Shown here: piece by piece, positions 48,966 through 59,640 of the stretch
Numbering within the stretch: position 1 is the stretch's first letter
Layout of the letters: each line of letters begins with the position of its first letter
Source: Metallyticus violacea
Taxonomy: Eukaryota > Arthropoda > Insecta > Mantodea > Metallyticidae
Length of the DNA: 64,000 nucleotides
Assembly (NCBI GenBank): GCA_030762175.1
Contig: CM060834.1
Location: 33,478,501-33,542,500 of the forward strand
Direction: 5' to 3'
Translations under genes and position numbers: made by a program
Notes under the pieces: generated by a model
The model's database searches: none
The model's input: the letters and a program-made list of their open reading frames with translations, nothing else
What the model was told of the DNA's origin: nothing

Positions 48966-50844
48966 CAAGTATGTTTGAAACATGTCTGAAATATAAAAAG
49001 TTAGTCAAGTTCCAGTGTTATAAATCCAACCAAATATAATTAAAAATAACCATTAAAGCCTTCCTAAACAACAAACTTCCTTTTTACTCTTTTGTTGTTT
49101 TTATTAAAAATGATCCAAGATCACACAGAATAACAAATATGTACGAGTAACCACATTTACTTCAAAGCATAAGCACAGACTAGTGATAATTCTTTCCTCT
49201 CTATTAAAGATATAAGGCCACACAATATGTACATTAATGCTGGTTTTATGTTTATTGTAAATAAGGCACTTTCGATAATGGGTTAATTGTTAGCTTTGAC
49301 TGAGAATTGAAAGTAAGGAAGAGATTCAAAAGAGGGGGGAGAACAGGTGTTTTCAAACAAAAATTAACTTTATTTTGTGAAAATACCATGAATGAAAAAT
49401 TATTCATAATTGAAATAATATGAAATGTGTAACTTAAAAAAAAAAAAAAAAAAAAAAAACAGTTGGGGGGTTTAGCCCCTCAAAACGTTTTAAGGGGCCT
49501 AAGCTCCCAGATTCTGGTATCAAATGAAACAAAGTTATAGTTGCTATATAACAATAAGCACTAACTTTTCAATAAAAATTTAAGGTATATGAAAAATGAA
49601 ACTCATTAAATATGTAGATCTCAAATATTAACTTAATTATTAAAATCTTGTTTTGAGTTTTAAATACAAAATGTAATTTTCCTGTTTGCATAAAGGATTT
49701 TCTCTAAACAGCTTGTTTTTACAGTTTTCTTATTTGTTTAAAACTGAAATCTCTTTCATGAACAGAATTTTTGCACTGCAAAGTGGACTATTATTTATGC
49801 TTTCCAATACTGGAAGTTATACATTTTTTACATTTGCTTCTACAAGAAAAGTTCAACATGTAAAAATTGCAAAGTAAAACTAGTTTTAGCATCTTAGTTG
49901 ATTGTGTTGTTAAGTTGAAAAATAACTTTAAATAAATTAAAATATGTCCAATTTTTGCTTTTTCTTGTTTATTATATCAGCTCTTCAAGAGATTTTAAAT
50001 TCATAACCATAAATAAATTTTAAATATGGGGAAAATTTGTTTAATAACTTAATTCCTTTGTAATAGGGATCTTTACTCATTGTAGCTTTTCCTCGTGCAT
50101 ACTTTTATAATTGTTGACTCCTTTAGTGTCACCTTTATTTGCTTCATATCATTTTATTTCCTTCTCTATTTTAATTTAATATTATTACTTTATAAAATAT
50201 ATAAAATATATATACTGGGTACTGTTAGTATATGTTGATTTATAAATATGCCTTTACATAATTGATAATATTTTAAATTTCATTTGCACCTAAAACTTGG
50301 TTTTCAGATTACAAGTATCCAAGTCATATATAATAAACCTATTGTCTGTCATCCCTGCAGATTTCCATATTATATTCTAAATATGTAAAGATGACAGATA
50401 ATCCTATTTTAAGAAATTTGTAGTATTTCACTATTCATATATTCTGATAACTGTCTTGAGGAAATAAATTCCTGAATGAATTTATTGCTAAAATGATCTA
50501 CATGCATATTATGGAGTAGAGAACAAAAATCTTACTTGAGACATTACTATATATTTTTAATGTAATTTAACTTTTTATTTGATTGCTTATCATACTGAAA
50601 CATATACATTTGGTTTTTCAGTATTTCAAAATAATTGCTTTCTAACTTGTGCTAGGGACTTTCAAATTCAAAATTTGCCTTGAATCCAGTAAAGAAAGAA
50701 AGTATTATTGTATTAAAATATATGTACATTATCTTTTGTCTTTGGTGAGAGGTACATCCAAATTAACTATTTTATATATAGATTGTACTGATTTGATACT
50801 GTTATTATTTTGCCAGAAAATCTCAATAAAATATGTTTTATTTG
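48966..50844. other. Intron 6, middle; A-run and palindrome
   Basis: An A-run of about 25 lies at 49436-49460, followed by a near-perfect 22-bp palindrome at 49477-49498 (cccctcaaaacgttttaagg and two more G). Nothing else is recognised. Confidence 0.5.
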
Positions 50845-50856
50845 CTAAGTAGAACA

Positions 50857-51085
50857 AATGAATGAATGGTGTTTAATGTCCGTTTTTGCTACAGAGACAC
50901 CACAGGCGATGTACACTGATGATACATGAAATGAAATGATATATTGGGAAAGGATTTATTTTTAAGGAAGGAATTGTTCCAGGCCTAAGTTTAGGGTACC
51001 TCCGCGGCATTTGCCATTTATGAGGACTGAGGAAAACCTGGAAAATGCCTCAGTCAGGGAGAACAGTCCTTGTGAATTCGAACCC
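50857..51085 (-). mobile_element. tRNA-derived SINE, family B (copy 5), 5'-truncated
   Basis: Minus orientation with the 'aatgaatgaatggtgtttaa' tail and body. The head stops inside box B (gggttcgaattc on the minus strand), so box A is missing. It has an exact 12-bp duplication ctaagtagaaca at 50845-50856 and 51086-51097. Truncation together with an intact duplication points to incomplete reverse transcription at insertion. Confidence 0.92.
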
Positions 51086-51097
51086 CTAAGTAGAACA

Positions 51098-51675
51098 GGA
51101 TATGATAAGATGGAAAGGATATTTAATGCAAATTTTTTGCTGTTTCTGTTCAGCTATAATTTAGAACAGAATCAGTGAAAATTAATACATAAAATAAAGT
51201 AAACTTTTCTTAAATAAAAAATCTTAGAAAAGATAAATGAATTTTACATTTTTGAAGATTTAGATTTATCAAAGGAGAGTATAACATTTAACAAAATGCA
51301 TTTGCATTGTTATTAAGAGTTAAAAATTCTCTAGGCTAAAACCTGTGTCTGCTAACAAAGCCTAGATAGAGTAAAGAAGAATGCACACATATATGATTAA
51401 TACTTTCTGAGTTGAAATCTCTGCTTTTTCCAAGTCAATGAACACATTACATGCTATAGAAGTTGTTCAATAATATTATATGCATATGGTCTGAAACATA
51501 GAAATTAAATAGTTTTGTTTGTTAAATTTAAATCGTGGTTAATTTTAGCAATAAAATTAATAAGTATTTCATTTTAGACTACCTGTTATCCATTGTTTTA
51601 ATGTTTAATATTAAAGTTACACTGTAAATAAAATGTGTACAAGTGTTACAAGCTTATGTTTGCTCCCTTTTGCAG
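51098..51675. other. Intron 6, last part, no feature
   Basis: AT-rich up to the acceptor of exon 7. Confidence 0.7.
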
Positions 51676-51961
51676 ATTGTACTGGGATGGGCTGGAGATC
51701 AACCATGGTGTGATGTAACAAAGAGTTATGCCTTACTCCAAATTCTGTGTGGCATCTCTACACTTGCCATGCCTGTGCTTACATACAATTACTGGTTGCT
51801 CAGCATTTCAGTAGCCTTTTTTGGACTGTTTGTTGCTTCAAACTTCTCTTTTACACCAGTAATTCTTGTACAGCTTATTCCTCTGGAGCGCTTTACCACA
51901 GCTTATGGACTGATTCTGCTCTGCCAAGGCATTGGAAACCTTACTGGTCCACCTATAGGAG
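51676..51961 (+). CDS. Monocarboxylate transporter (SLC16-like), coding exon 7: helices 8-11
   Basis: Residues 633-727 plus one base. The acceptor is ctcccttttgcag at 51675, phase 0. Starts IVLGWAGDQPWCDVTKSYAL, where GWAGD is the loop between helices 8 and 9 (equivalent to the helix 2-3 loop). Then come helix 9 (about 651-668), helix 10 (about 672-694, YWLLSISVAFFGLFVASNFS), the PLERFTTAYGL turn and helix 11 (about 709-721), ending in GNLTGPPIGG. NLTGPP before the last helix is a standard MCT landmark. The donor is ggag|gtaagc at 51962, phase 1. Reading through gives a short false tail, so one or more exons must follow beyond the window. CpG-poor. Confidence 0.95.
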
Positions 51962-52049
51962 GTAAGCATTTCTGTTGCATGCTAGTGACTATATGTGCAT
52001 TGCAGCTGAGAACTTTTTTTTTCATGGTGTAATGCCTTTGTATGACCAA

Positions 52050-52358
52050 TTATTATTATTTTTTTATTAGGTTTAATTACTGATGCTCTTTAACATCTCA
52101 GGTCATCAGCATCCCATTCAATTCAGGGCGTGAAACAGTCGACAAATTTTGCTCAGAGGCTTCTTTTTTCAGGCTTGAGGTTCTTTATCGTGCCGTAAAT
52201 ATATGACACAGGACCCACGGCTTTACTTCCCTTCCAAAGGCAACCATAATTAGGATTTTTATACCTGAAAAAATCCACCGGTCCTGGCTGGGATCGAACC
52301 CGCGATCTTGGGTTTAGAAGGCTAGTATGGTAACCGCTACACCACCAGGACCGACTTG
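52050..52358 (-). mobile_element. tRNA-derived SINE, family A (copy 3), with exact TSD
   Basis: Full length, minus orientation, only about 90 bp after the exon 7 donor. Box A-like tggtgtagcggt and box B ggttcgatccc are intact on the minus strand, and the head ends ggtcctgg/ccaggacc pair perfectly like an acceptor stem. It has an exact 12-bp duplication ttgtatgaccaa at 52038-52049 and 52359-52370. CpGs are retained although the surroundings are CpG-poor, so it is young. Confidence 0.95.
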
Positions 52359-52370
52359 TTGTATGACCAA

Positions 52371-52837
52371 GAAAATGCTAACTTCATAAGAATGACATTT
52401 GAAGACCATAGACAAAGAACATTCTATATCAGATAAAAAAAATTAGATATGCAACCAATCTAGTTGCATATATACTGAAGTTCATTTGCAAATGAAATAC
52501 AACTTTGGTGATATAAATTTATATGTTGAAAAAGGTTGTGTCAAGGAAGATCAATACATCTTATCATTACAGAGAAAAAAAAAACATTTCAATTCTAGGC
52601 AGTAGTAAAATATAATGCTATGATTATCTCATCACTGATAACATTTGCTTATTTTTTGTTGATAATGAGTGAAGAAGAATTTAGTGTTGCCGAACTAACT
52701 AAAACCATTCTGGCATGAATCGTTTCCAAACATTGTCTACAGTAAATGCACAATTTGAAACATGGAGATGAGGTTTACTCCTCAACATGTTCAGTTATTC
52801 CAATATTGACAGCATTAAATTGGTGCTTGAGTCCCAT
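52371..52837. other. Intron 7, no feature
   Basis: AT-rich; nothing recognised between the two SINE copies. Confidence 0.6.
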
Positions 52838-53016
52838 GCTTTTCCTTTGGAAGGGAAGTAAAACTGTGAGTCCCATGTCGTGCTTTACAACATACAAAAG
52901 AACCTCAAGCCTGAAAGAAGAGGCCCCTTAGCAAAGTTTATTGGCCGCTTCATGCCCTGAATTGAATGGGATGCTGATGACCTGAGCTGTTCAAGAGCAT
53001 CTGTAAATAAAAACCA
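52838..53016 (+). mobile_element. tRNA-derived SINE, family A (copy 4), head missing
   Basis: Plus orientation: 'cctttggaagggaagtaaaa', 'aacctcaagcctgaaagaag', 'ccctgaattgaatgggatgc' and the tail 'catctgtaaataaa'. The tRNA-like head is absent. Older than copy 3, 0.5 kb away in the opposite orientation. Confidence 0.9.
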
Positions 53017-54939
53017 AATTAACACATCCATTCTTACTGAATAAAAGAAATGTAGAAGATAAATGTTTCAAGAGTGAATCTGCATTCCTCACTTTGCCTG
53101 TCAGTGTTGCTAAGTGCAAAGATTTGCAGATTCAAGAATTTTATAACTCTAAAGTCAAATTTTCCTTGAAGTCTGTTGCATAAGTAAATGACTAACTTTT
53201 GCAATTAAGAAAAGCAAGGCTTAAAAGAATTAAAAACTTGTCCACAACATTAATTTATGAAACATTTTATATCCTTATAAATATGCTTTACTGCTGTAAT
53301 TATGGTTAAGTTGTAAATTAATGATTTTTAGTTTAAAAAATGTATGCAACAAAAATTCAAATTATTTTGGAATATGCATATTTATTGCCATTTATATTTA
53401 TGTTTAATGAACTTCAAATAATTAGGCTTCAAAGTTAAAAAATGGTAATATTTCTTGGTACTTAGAATGTTTTGCCAATAATCAACTCAGTTTTTCTTGC
53501 AGTCTAATTAACAGGTGAAGGCTTTTGGTTCAGAAAGATATTTTTTGTTAAAATTTAATAGGGACTTATCTCACAATCATAATGAAGACTAAAAACATTT
53601 ATCTGTATATAATATTTCATTGAGCTGATTTAGATCCAAACAGTTTTAAAAAAAAGGATGTAAGGATTATTGATAAAATGCATGAAACAACATGGAATAC
53701 AATTATAGGCACAACATTTGAACAATCTTCTGAATCACATTCTGTAGATGACAAAAATCAAATGCCACATGTAAAGAATTCGTATAATCAGCAAGAATAC
53801 TGAGGCATAGCATGATATATTGAAACAGACAACTGTTTATGAATCACAGATTGCATATTTATTACGTCAGTTGATTTTTCCAATTTAATATTATCAACAT
53901 TTTTTTCCAATTTAAGATTATCAACAAGAATTTATTAGAGTAAGTGGAGCAATAAGAGTGTTTTAGTTTGACATATCATACAATGGTTTGAATAGAAGAA
54001 TTTATAATTAATATGCTGCTCACAAATATTTGTATTGTCTAAAGAATAGACATCTAGAAGCTAGATATATTAAACTTTATAAAGAATACTTATGGATGTT
54101 TCTGAAGAAGTATATTGAACCATTATCAAAATTTCTCTTGCAAGTTAAGAAATGTTATGTTAACCATATATTATACTGTAAAATTAATGAAATTTCTTAA
54201 TTTATGTTACTTAATTAAAAATAATTCATAAAAGAAACAGATTTTTTTTAAAGTAAACTTTTAACTCAGTATTTTAAGTAAGGTTTCTTTTTACTAATTT
54301 GCTTTTTAATTTTTTACTTTTTTATATGATATACCTTACCATAGTATCAATTATGACATCATAGGCAGAAATTTTAACTTGGAAAATCTTCATATATCAA
54401 TTTTGCTGAGTGGTATTTACTTTGCTCATTGCTTATAAGAATTGTATTTCACCTACCTAGAGCAGGATTATACTGCTAAATACAAAAATAAGTTAAATAA
54501 ATAAATTTAGTTTTTGGAAAGTTATCTTCTTTTTTTTATCCATTTACTGTGTGAAATAATGAGTTCTGATAACAAATGCAACATTGGATTATTTCTTAGA
54601 ATATATGTTTCATGATCTAAACCTTGTGCAAAAGCACAAGATATTCCTGTTTATATATATACTGGATGCACATGCACAAAAATGAGCTATGCTAAAAACA
54701 GAGAAAGATATAAAATCTCCAGGGAATAAGTTATTTTAAAATGCTAAAAACATTTCTGTCACTTCAATTCCAATGAACAAGCAAGCACTCTTGAGTTAAA
54801 AACGATTAAAATATTGATACAATGATAAAACACTCCTAACATTTCACTCTCAAAATTAAAAAAATTAGGACATGTAATTGATATTATTGTATGATTTAGT
54901 TGAACTACACACTCTTAATGCTTCATTTACTTGTCATAA
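53017..54939. other. Intron 7, no firm feature
   Basis: 'gtaagtggagcaataagagt' at about 53940 resembles the end of the Penelope-type terminal repeat at 58211-58275 and may be a solo fragment. I found no exon 8 candidate here. Confidence 0.4.
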
Positions 54940-56340
54940 TATATAGAACTGGTTTCTAGAACATTTGGTGCTCATCATCAGCCAGGCTAAAATTCAACTG
55001 TTGGATAATTCGTTAAGCTGTGGGAATGTATATTCTGCTCTGAATGATTAACATGAATTATATGATTGGCTTCACTGTGCAAGTTCCTATATAAAAATTT
55101 AGTTATTTAGGATATGTTTCTTGAGACCTTCGCTCACATTGTCAACTGTCAAATGACTAGTATATGGTGGATCATATTGGAAAGGAAGGCGATTGTGGTG
55201 AATCTGGTGGTCTGTTGATGAACTTGTACAAAACATTGTCTGCTTCCAGAATGTCAAAATTCATGAGTTTATATTCATATTTCTTTATGAAAATATTTTC
55301 CCATATGTCAAGTACCTTGGGATGTGGGACAGTTTTAATAAAGAGATGCCTTTTTCTATTTCATGATTTATGTGCTGCTACAGCTGATTTTTCTATCTGT
55401 TTGTAATGGATATGTCTCCAGTGTTCCTTGAATCTGATGCCTATATTTCTCTTGGTCTGGCCTATGTATATTTTTTCACAGTCTTTACAGTTGATCTGGT
55501 ATATACCTGATTTTTTTTTTCTTTGGGTTTGGAATCTGCTTTATTTAACTTTAATAATTTGCCAACACTATATCTATTCTGAGATGCTAATGCAATGTTG
55601 TACTGTTTGAAAATGTTTGAAATTTATAATTGGCTTGCGGGTATAAGTGAATTTTTTATAAGTTTTTTCTTTCGATAAGGTAGTCAAAGGGATAGTTTGT
55701 TTAATTTCCTTTTGTTTTAGGAATCTTTTAATTTTGTGATCAATCAAGTGTTTTTTGAACTCATTAGAAATGGCTGTTTCTATTATATGCAGGTATTCTT
55801 TTTTATATTCTTCTTTATTAAGTGGTACATTAACTAATCTGTATACAATGAAAGCTGCTTCTTTATGAGGTCTTGGGTTAAAATTATGGGCTTAATATAA
55901 TTGTCAGTGTGTGTATTCTTTCTGTCCATGCCAAATTCTAATTTGTTCTTACATTTTATTATCTTCACATCCAGAAATGGTAATATGCTATTGGTTTCAA
56001 TTTCTGTAGTAAATTTAAATGTGGGTTCCTGTAAGTTTTATAATTTCAGTGCAATCTCTTCTACCAATCTCTTTGGTACAATAGCAAATACATCATCTAC
56101 ATATCTCTACCAGATCTTGAAGATGTAGCGGAAGGCTTTAGTGATATGTATTTCAAAAGAACTCATAAATAAGTCAGCTAGGAACAGTGAAACAAGGCTG
56201 CCCATTACTAATCCTGATTTTTGTTTGAAACATTTTCCTTCAAATGTGAAAAAGGCTTGATTATTCCTTGATATGTGTTTCTGTTAGATGGGATGTTTGT
56301 AACCATTGTTTTAGAAGGAATGCTGGGAAACATTCACTTT
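54940..56340 (-). pseudogene. Penelope-like element A: reverse transcriptase and GIY-YIG remnants
   Basis: Minus strand from about 56330 down. A reverse transcriptase piece has MGSLVSLFLADLFMSSFEIH then RYVDDVFAIV (56091-56113, preceded by a stop). Next come a linker, a SNIFKQYNIALASQNRYS stretch near 55590, then GIYQINCKDCEKIY then GQTKRNI near 55510-55445 and KEHWRHIH in the endonuclease domain, ending near 55160 with FINRPPDSPQS. The 3' end at 54940-54990 carries CTGATGA (54975-54981) and GAAAC (54952-54956). Many stops. Plus-strand frames at 55164, 55428 and 55901 are shadows. Confidence 0.8.
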
Positions 56341-56449
56341 ATTGATTCCTGAATATTGTAAAATTGGGGGAAGGAGAGAGAGAGTTTTATTTTGTGATAT
56401 GCCGGGAAGCATTCACTTTATTGATTTCTGAATATTTTAAAATTGGGGG
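56321..56449. repeat. 50-bp direct repeat, 79-bp period
   Basis: 56321-56370 and 56400-56449 match at 46 of 50 positions (both contain 'cattcactttattgat' and end in ggggg). It lies at the 5' edge of Penelope-like element A and probably duplicates part of its coding region. Confidence 0.85.
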
Positions 56450-56510
56450 GCGGGAAATATACTTTTTTCAAAAAGGAAAATATAGGATAATAGAACACTG
56501 TAAATTGTCA

Positions 56511-56610
56511 TGGATCCTATGTCATAAATTTACAGCATGTAAGAGAACCTCAAGCCTGAAAAAAGTGGCCTGTTAGCAAAATTTATTTGTTGTTTCATGT
56601 CCTAAATAGA
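56511..56610 (+). mobile_element. Family A SINE fragment (copy 6)
   Basis: A degenerate plus-orientation body fragment containing 'gagaacctcaagcctgaaaa' and 'tgtttcatgtcctaaat'. No head. It lies between the two Penelope-like copies. Confidence 0.7.
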
Positions 56611-56750
56611 ATATTTATCTAAATACTCTCTTAATCACAAAAAATGTTTTCTAAATTTGCAATATCTATGGTAACACATAAAATAATAAATTCAAATAAA
56701 TTTCGTGTCGGAACTAATACACTAAGGCAACTAATTTATTCTTCATTACA

Positions 56751-58275
56751 CAGTGAGTCAATTTAATACTCTTACGCTCCACTTACCATTGAGTTGTACA
56801 GAACATGTTTCACAGGTGCATCATCAGCTGTGTGTCAACTACCAGATTCCTTGTTAGTTGAATGGACTTAGTGTAGCTCTTGTGAACATTTTATGAACTT
56901 TTGGATTAGTTTCTCTTCTGTTGGAATCTCAAAGTTCACAATCTTATCTTCATTTTTTTATGAAAATTTTTTCCCATAATACCAGCTACAAGGGTCTATC
57001 TATAAATTTCAATAATTTGACTTCCATTTCTATATCATTTTACCTCTCCAAAAGTGATGTGCAACTTCCCATTTATCTATCTGATTGTACCTGTACCACA
57101 TTTCTCTAGTGCTTCTTTAGCCTAATTCCAATGCTTCTTTTTGTTTTCTCAGTATATACTTTGATGCATTCCAAACAATTATATTGATATATTCCTGGCT
57201 TCTTCTCATCAGGTATTCTATCATTATCACTGGAGTTGAGCAGATTATTTAGGCTGAATTTGTTCGCTGGGGACAAAGTAATCCCAAACTCTCAAGAGTA
57301 TTTTCTGGAATTTTTGGTGGCCCAAGGATGATCAGTAAATTTCTTGTGAATGGTAATTTCTTTTTTTGTTGAAAATGTTGTAACCTGTTTTAGCCTCTTC
57401 TCTTGTTTGAATTTCTTGATTTTATTTTCTACAATTTCTTGGCCATACATATTGATTTTGCCATTTGTATGATGTGAGAGTACTCTCCGCTGTATTCAAA
57501 CTCATTCATGGGTATGTTAATGAGTCTGTGTGCTAAACTGTTGAAAACTGCATGTTTGTGTGCTGTGGGGTTGAAGCTACTGACCTTTATGTAATTTTCA
57601 GTCTATGTATTCTATCTGTATATTCCAAATTTCAAATTATTGCCTGTTCTTATAATCTTTAAGTCAAGGAAAAAAATCATCTTGTCTTGTTCTGTTTCAG
57701 AAATGAATTTAATTTCCCTATCTTGTAGATTTGGCAATTTCAAAGCATCATCCAAGTGTTTCTTGTTAACCATCATAAAGATATCATCCACATATCTGTG
57801 CCATACTTTGAAAATGTATGGAAATGATTTGGTGATGTGAATTTCTAAACTACTCATATATAAATCAGCCTGGAAAGATGATAATGGATTCCCCATAGGT
57901 AAACCTGCTTCCTATTTGTGAAATTCACCATTGAACCTGAATAAATTCTTACTGATGTAGACTGTGGTTAGTTGGATGTATTCCTCAATCTCCTAGCTAC
58001 TTGTTTCAGAGACTGCAACCATATAAGAAGAGATATTGTGAGTTTACATTTTGGTATGCGGGGAAAGAGTGAATTTACATCAAAGGACACAAGAAGATCA
58101 CCCTTTTGGAGAAAATCTTAAATTTTTACCATCAGTTCTTTGAAATTACTAACACTTAAGCTGTCAAACCTAGAAAATTTTTGAAATCTCTGGATGATGT
58201 GGGTGAAGGTCTGTGAAACATGTTGTGTATAATTCAGTGGTAAGTGGAGCATAAGAGTATTAAATCGACTCACTG
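56751..58275 (-). pseudogene. Penelope-like element B with 65-bp inverted ends
   Basis: Minus strand: LVSFDVNSLFPRIPKCK near 58095-58045 (reverse transcriptase motif A region), MGNPLSSFQADLYMSSLEIH (57896-57837), WHRYVDDIFMM (57805-57773, intact catalytic YVDD), FLDLKIIRTGNN, then the linker. A GIY-YIG domain begins GIYQYNCLECIKVYTEKTK near 57195-57140 and ends near 56920 with FEIPTEEKLIQKFI. Several stops and frameshifts. Ends are inverted copies of a 65-bp sequence at 56751-56815 and 58211-58275, identical at 59 of 65 positions. Penelope-like elements are known for such terminal repeats in either orientation. Confidence 0.88.
56800..56835 (-). ncRNA. Hammerhead-like core in a Penelope terminal repeat
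   Basis: The minus strand reads CTGATGA (56821-56827), nine bases, then GAAAC (56807-56811) and atgtt. Hammerhead ribozymes in Penelope-like terminal repeats have CUGAUGA, stem II and GAAAC in this order. The nine bases between (tgcacctgt) do not form a good stem II, so activity is doubtful. Confidence 0.35.
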
Positions 58276-58300
58276 TCTAATTAAGATTTAATATATATAT

Positions 58301-58368
58301 ATATATCAGTATTATTTTATGTATATATATATATATATATATACATACATAAAATAATACTGATATAT
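58301..58368. repeat. Perfect 24-bp inverted repeat, AT loop
   Basis: 58301-58324 (starts atatatcagtattatttt) is perfectly complementary to 58345-58368, with a 20-nt TA-rich loop. It begins 26 bp past the outer end of Penelope-like element B. It may be a cruciform-prone AT repeat or part of a small inverted-repeat element. Confidence 0.9.
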
Positions 58369-58429
58369 GATTCTATTACGAGGAAATATTGCATAGTTCT
58401 TAGCCTAACAGAAAATTAAATTATATTTC

Positions 58430-59640
58430 AAAATAATTTTTTTTTTTATTCAACATAATTACCTTTTAACTCTATGTACTTAGCACAGCATTCATAAAGG
58501 ATTTCTAAGCCTCTTGAAAAAAATTGTTTTTCTTGCTCTTCAAACCACTTCTCCACATTACTTATCACTGGTTCATTTTAATGTCTTTTTACTTTGGAAA
58601 TGTAATAGTCTACAGGAACTAAATCTGGCAAGTAGGGAGGATGGTCAATAAATTCAAAGCCAAATTAATTCATTTTCTGCATTGTATTAAGGGATTTGTG
58701 ACTCAATATTGTGAATCAATATTGTCTTGCAAAAAAAAATTTTCCCTGGCATTTTTTCTAAAATTTTGTCCTGATGCTTGGTCAGTAATGCAGAATGATA
58801 TGCCCCCATCACTGTTTTTACCCTTTTCTAAATAATTTATCATTATAATTCCTTCTGTCCCAGATTTCAAAACCCACCCATTGATTTTTGGACAGAGCTA
58901 ACCATCATGTTTCCATCCCTTTGATTTTTCTTTTGTTTCTGTATCATATAATGAATCCATGTTTCATCCAAAGTTACAATATGACCCAAAATGTTGAAAG
59001 AGTCATCTTCAAAATGATGACAAATCAACTTGGAAGTTATCATGCTGAGTCGTTTTTGATCAACAGTCAGGCATTTTGAGATCTAGCAGTGATTTGTCTC
59101 ATATCCAAACCATGATGCAAATTTCTACTGTACATTTCAGCCCAATTTGTTAATATTATAAGTAATATCATCCAGAAATCAACATTTTCAGCAGTGACCA
59201 CAGAAATGGGTCTTCAAACATGACATTTATCTTTGATATCTGTTCTTCCTCCTTAAACTCCACAACCTAATTTTTTATGGTGGCATACAAAGAACAATGT
59301 TTGTTTGATTTGATTTATTTATGGATGCTCTTTAACATCACAGGTCATCAACGTCCCATTCTATGCCACAAATGTACGACACAGGACTCGCGGCTTTACT
59401 TCCCTTCCGAAGGAAGCCATTACTTAGGATTTTTACACCCGAAAAAAATCTCTCGATCCTGGGTGGGTTTGAACCTGCGATCTTGTGTTTAGAAGGCAAG
59501 TATGGTTACCACTACACCACCAGGACCGACATACAAAGAACAATGATCCTGTATATTCACCATATGTGCATTAATGTCCTTGCCGAACAAGCCTTTAAAA
59601 AATAAATACTATATCACCAAATGCTACTCTATTTTCTTAA
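58430..59640 (-). pseudogene. mariner-like transposase pseudogene (copy 3), different subfamily
   Basis: Minus strand: near 59600-59550 a CTYGEYTG-like piece; near 59270-59180 GGRTDIKDKCHV then RPISVVTAENVDF. Near 58990-58930 comes TLDETWIHYMIQ (catalytic DE context), near 58650-58590 HPPYLPDLVPVDYY-like (third acidic context), and near 58560-58450 VEKWFEEQEKQFFSRGLEIL and AKYIELKGNYVE at the C-terminus. Motif wording differs from copies 1 and 2, so it is another mariner lineage. Family A SINE copy 5 interrupts the N-terminal third. Confidence 0.75.
59300..59529 (-). mobile_element. tRNA-derived SINE, family A (copy 5), nested in mariner copy 3
   Basis: Minus orientation with an internal deletion: 'cgtcccattc' joins directly to 'tatgccacaaatgtacgac'. 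The tRNA-like head is present. It is flanked by an exact 16-bp duplication catacaaagaacaatg at 59284-59299 and 59530-59545. CpGs are largely retained. Confidence 0.95.

Noticed and set aside
51962..52032. Coding read-through after GPPIGG
   Set aside because: A consensus donor gtaagc lies here and the read-through residues are unlike the last MCT helix.
52280..52358. Functional tRNA gene
   Set aside because: It is the head of a repeated SINE with a conserved body and duplication; anticodon region is not tRNA-like.
55164..57109. Several plus-strand frames as genes
   Set aside because: They are antisense to the Penelope-like coding remnants on the minus strand.
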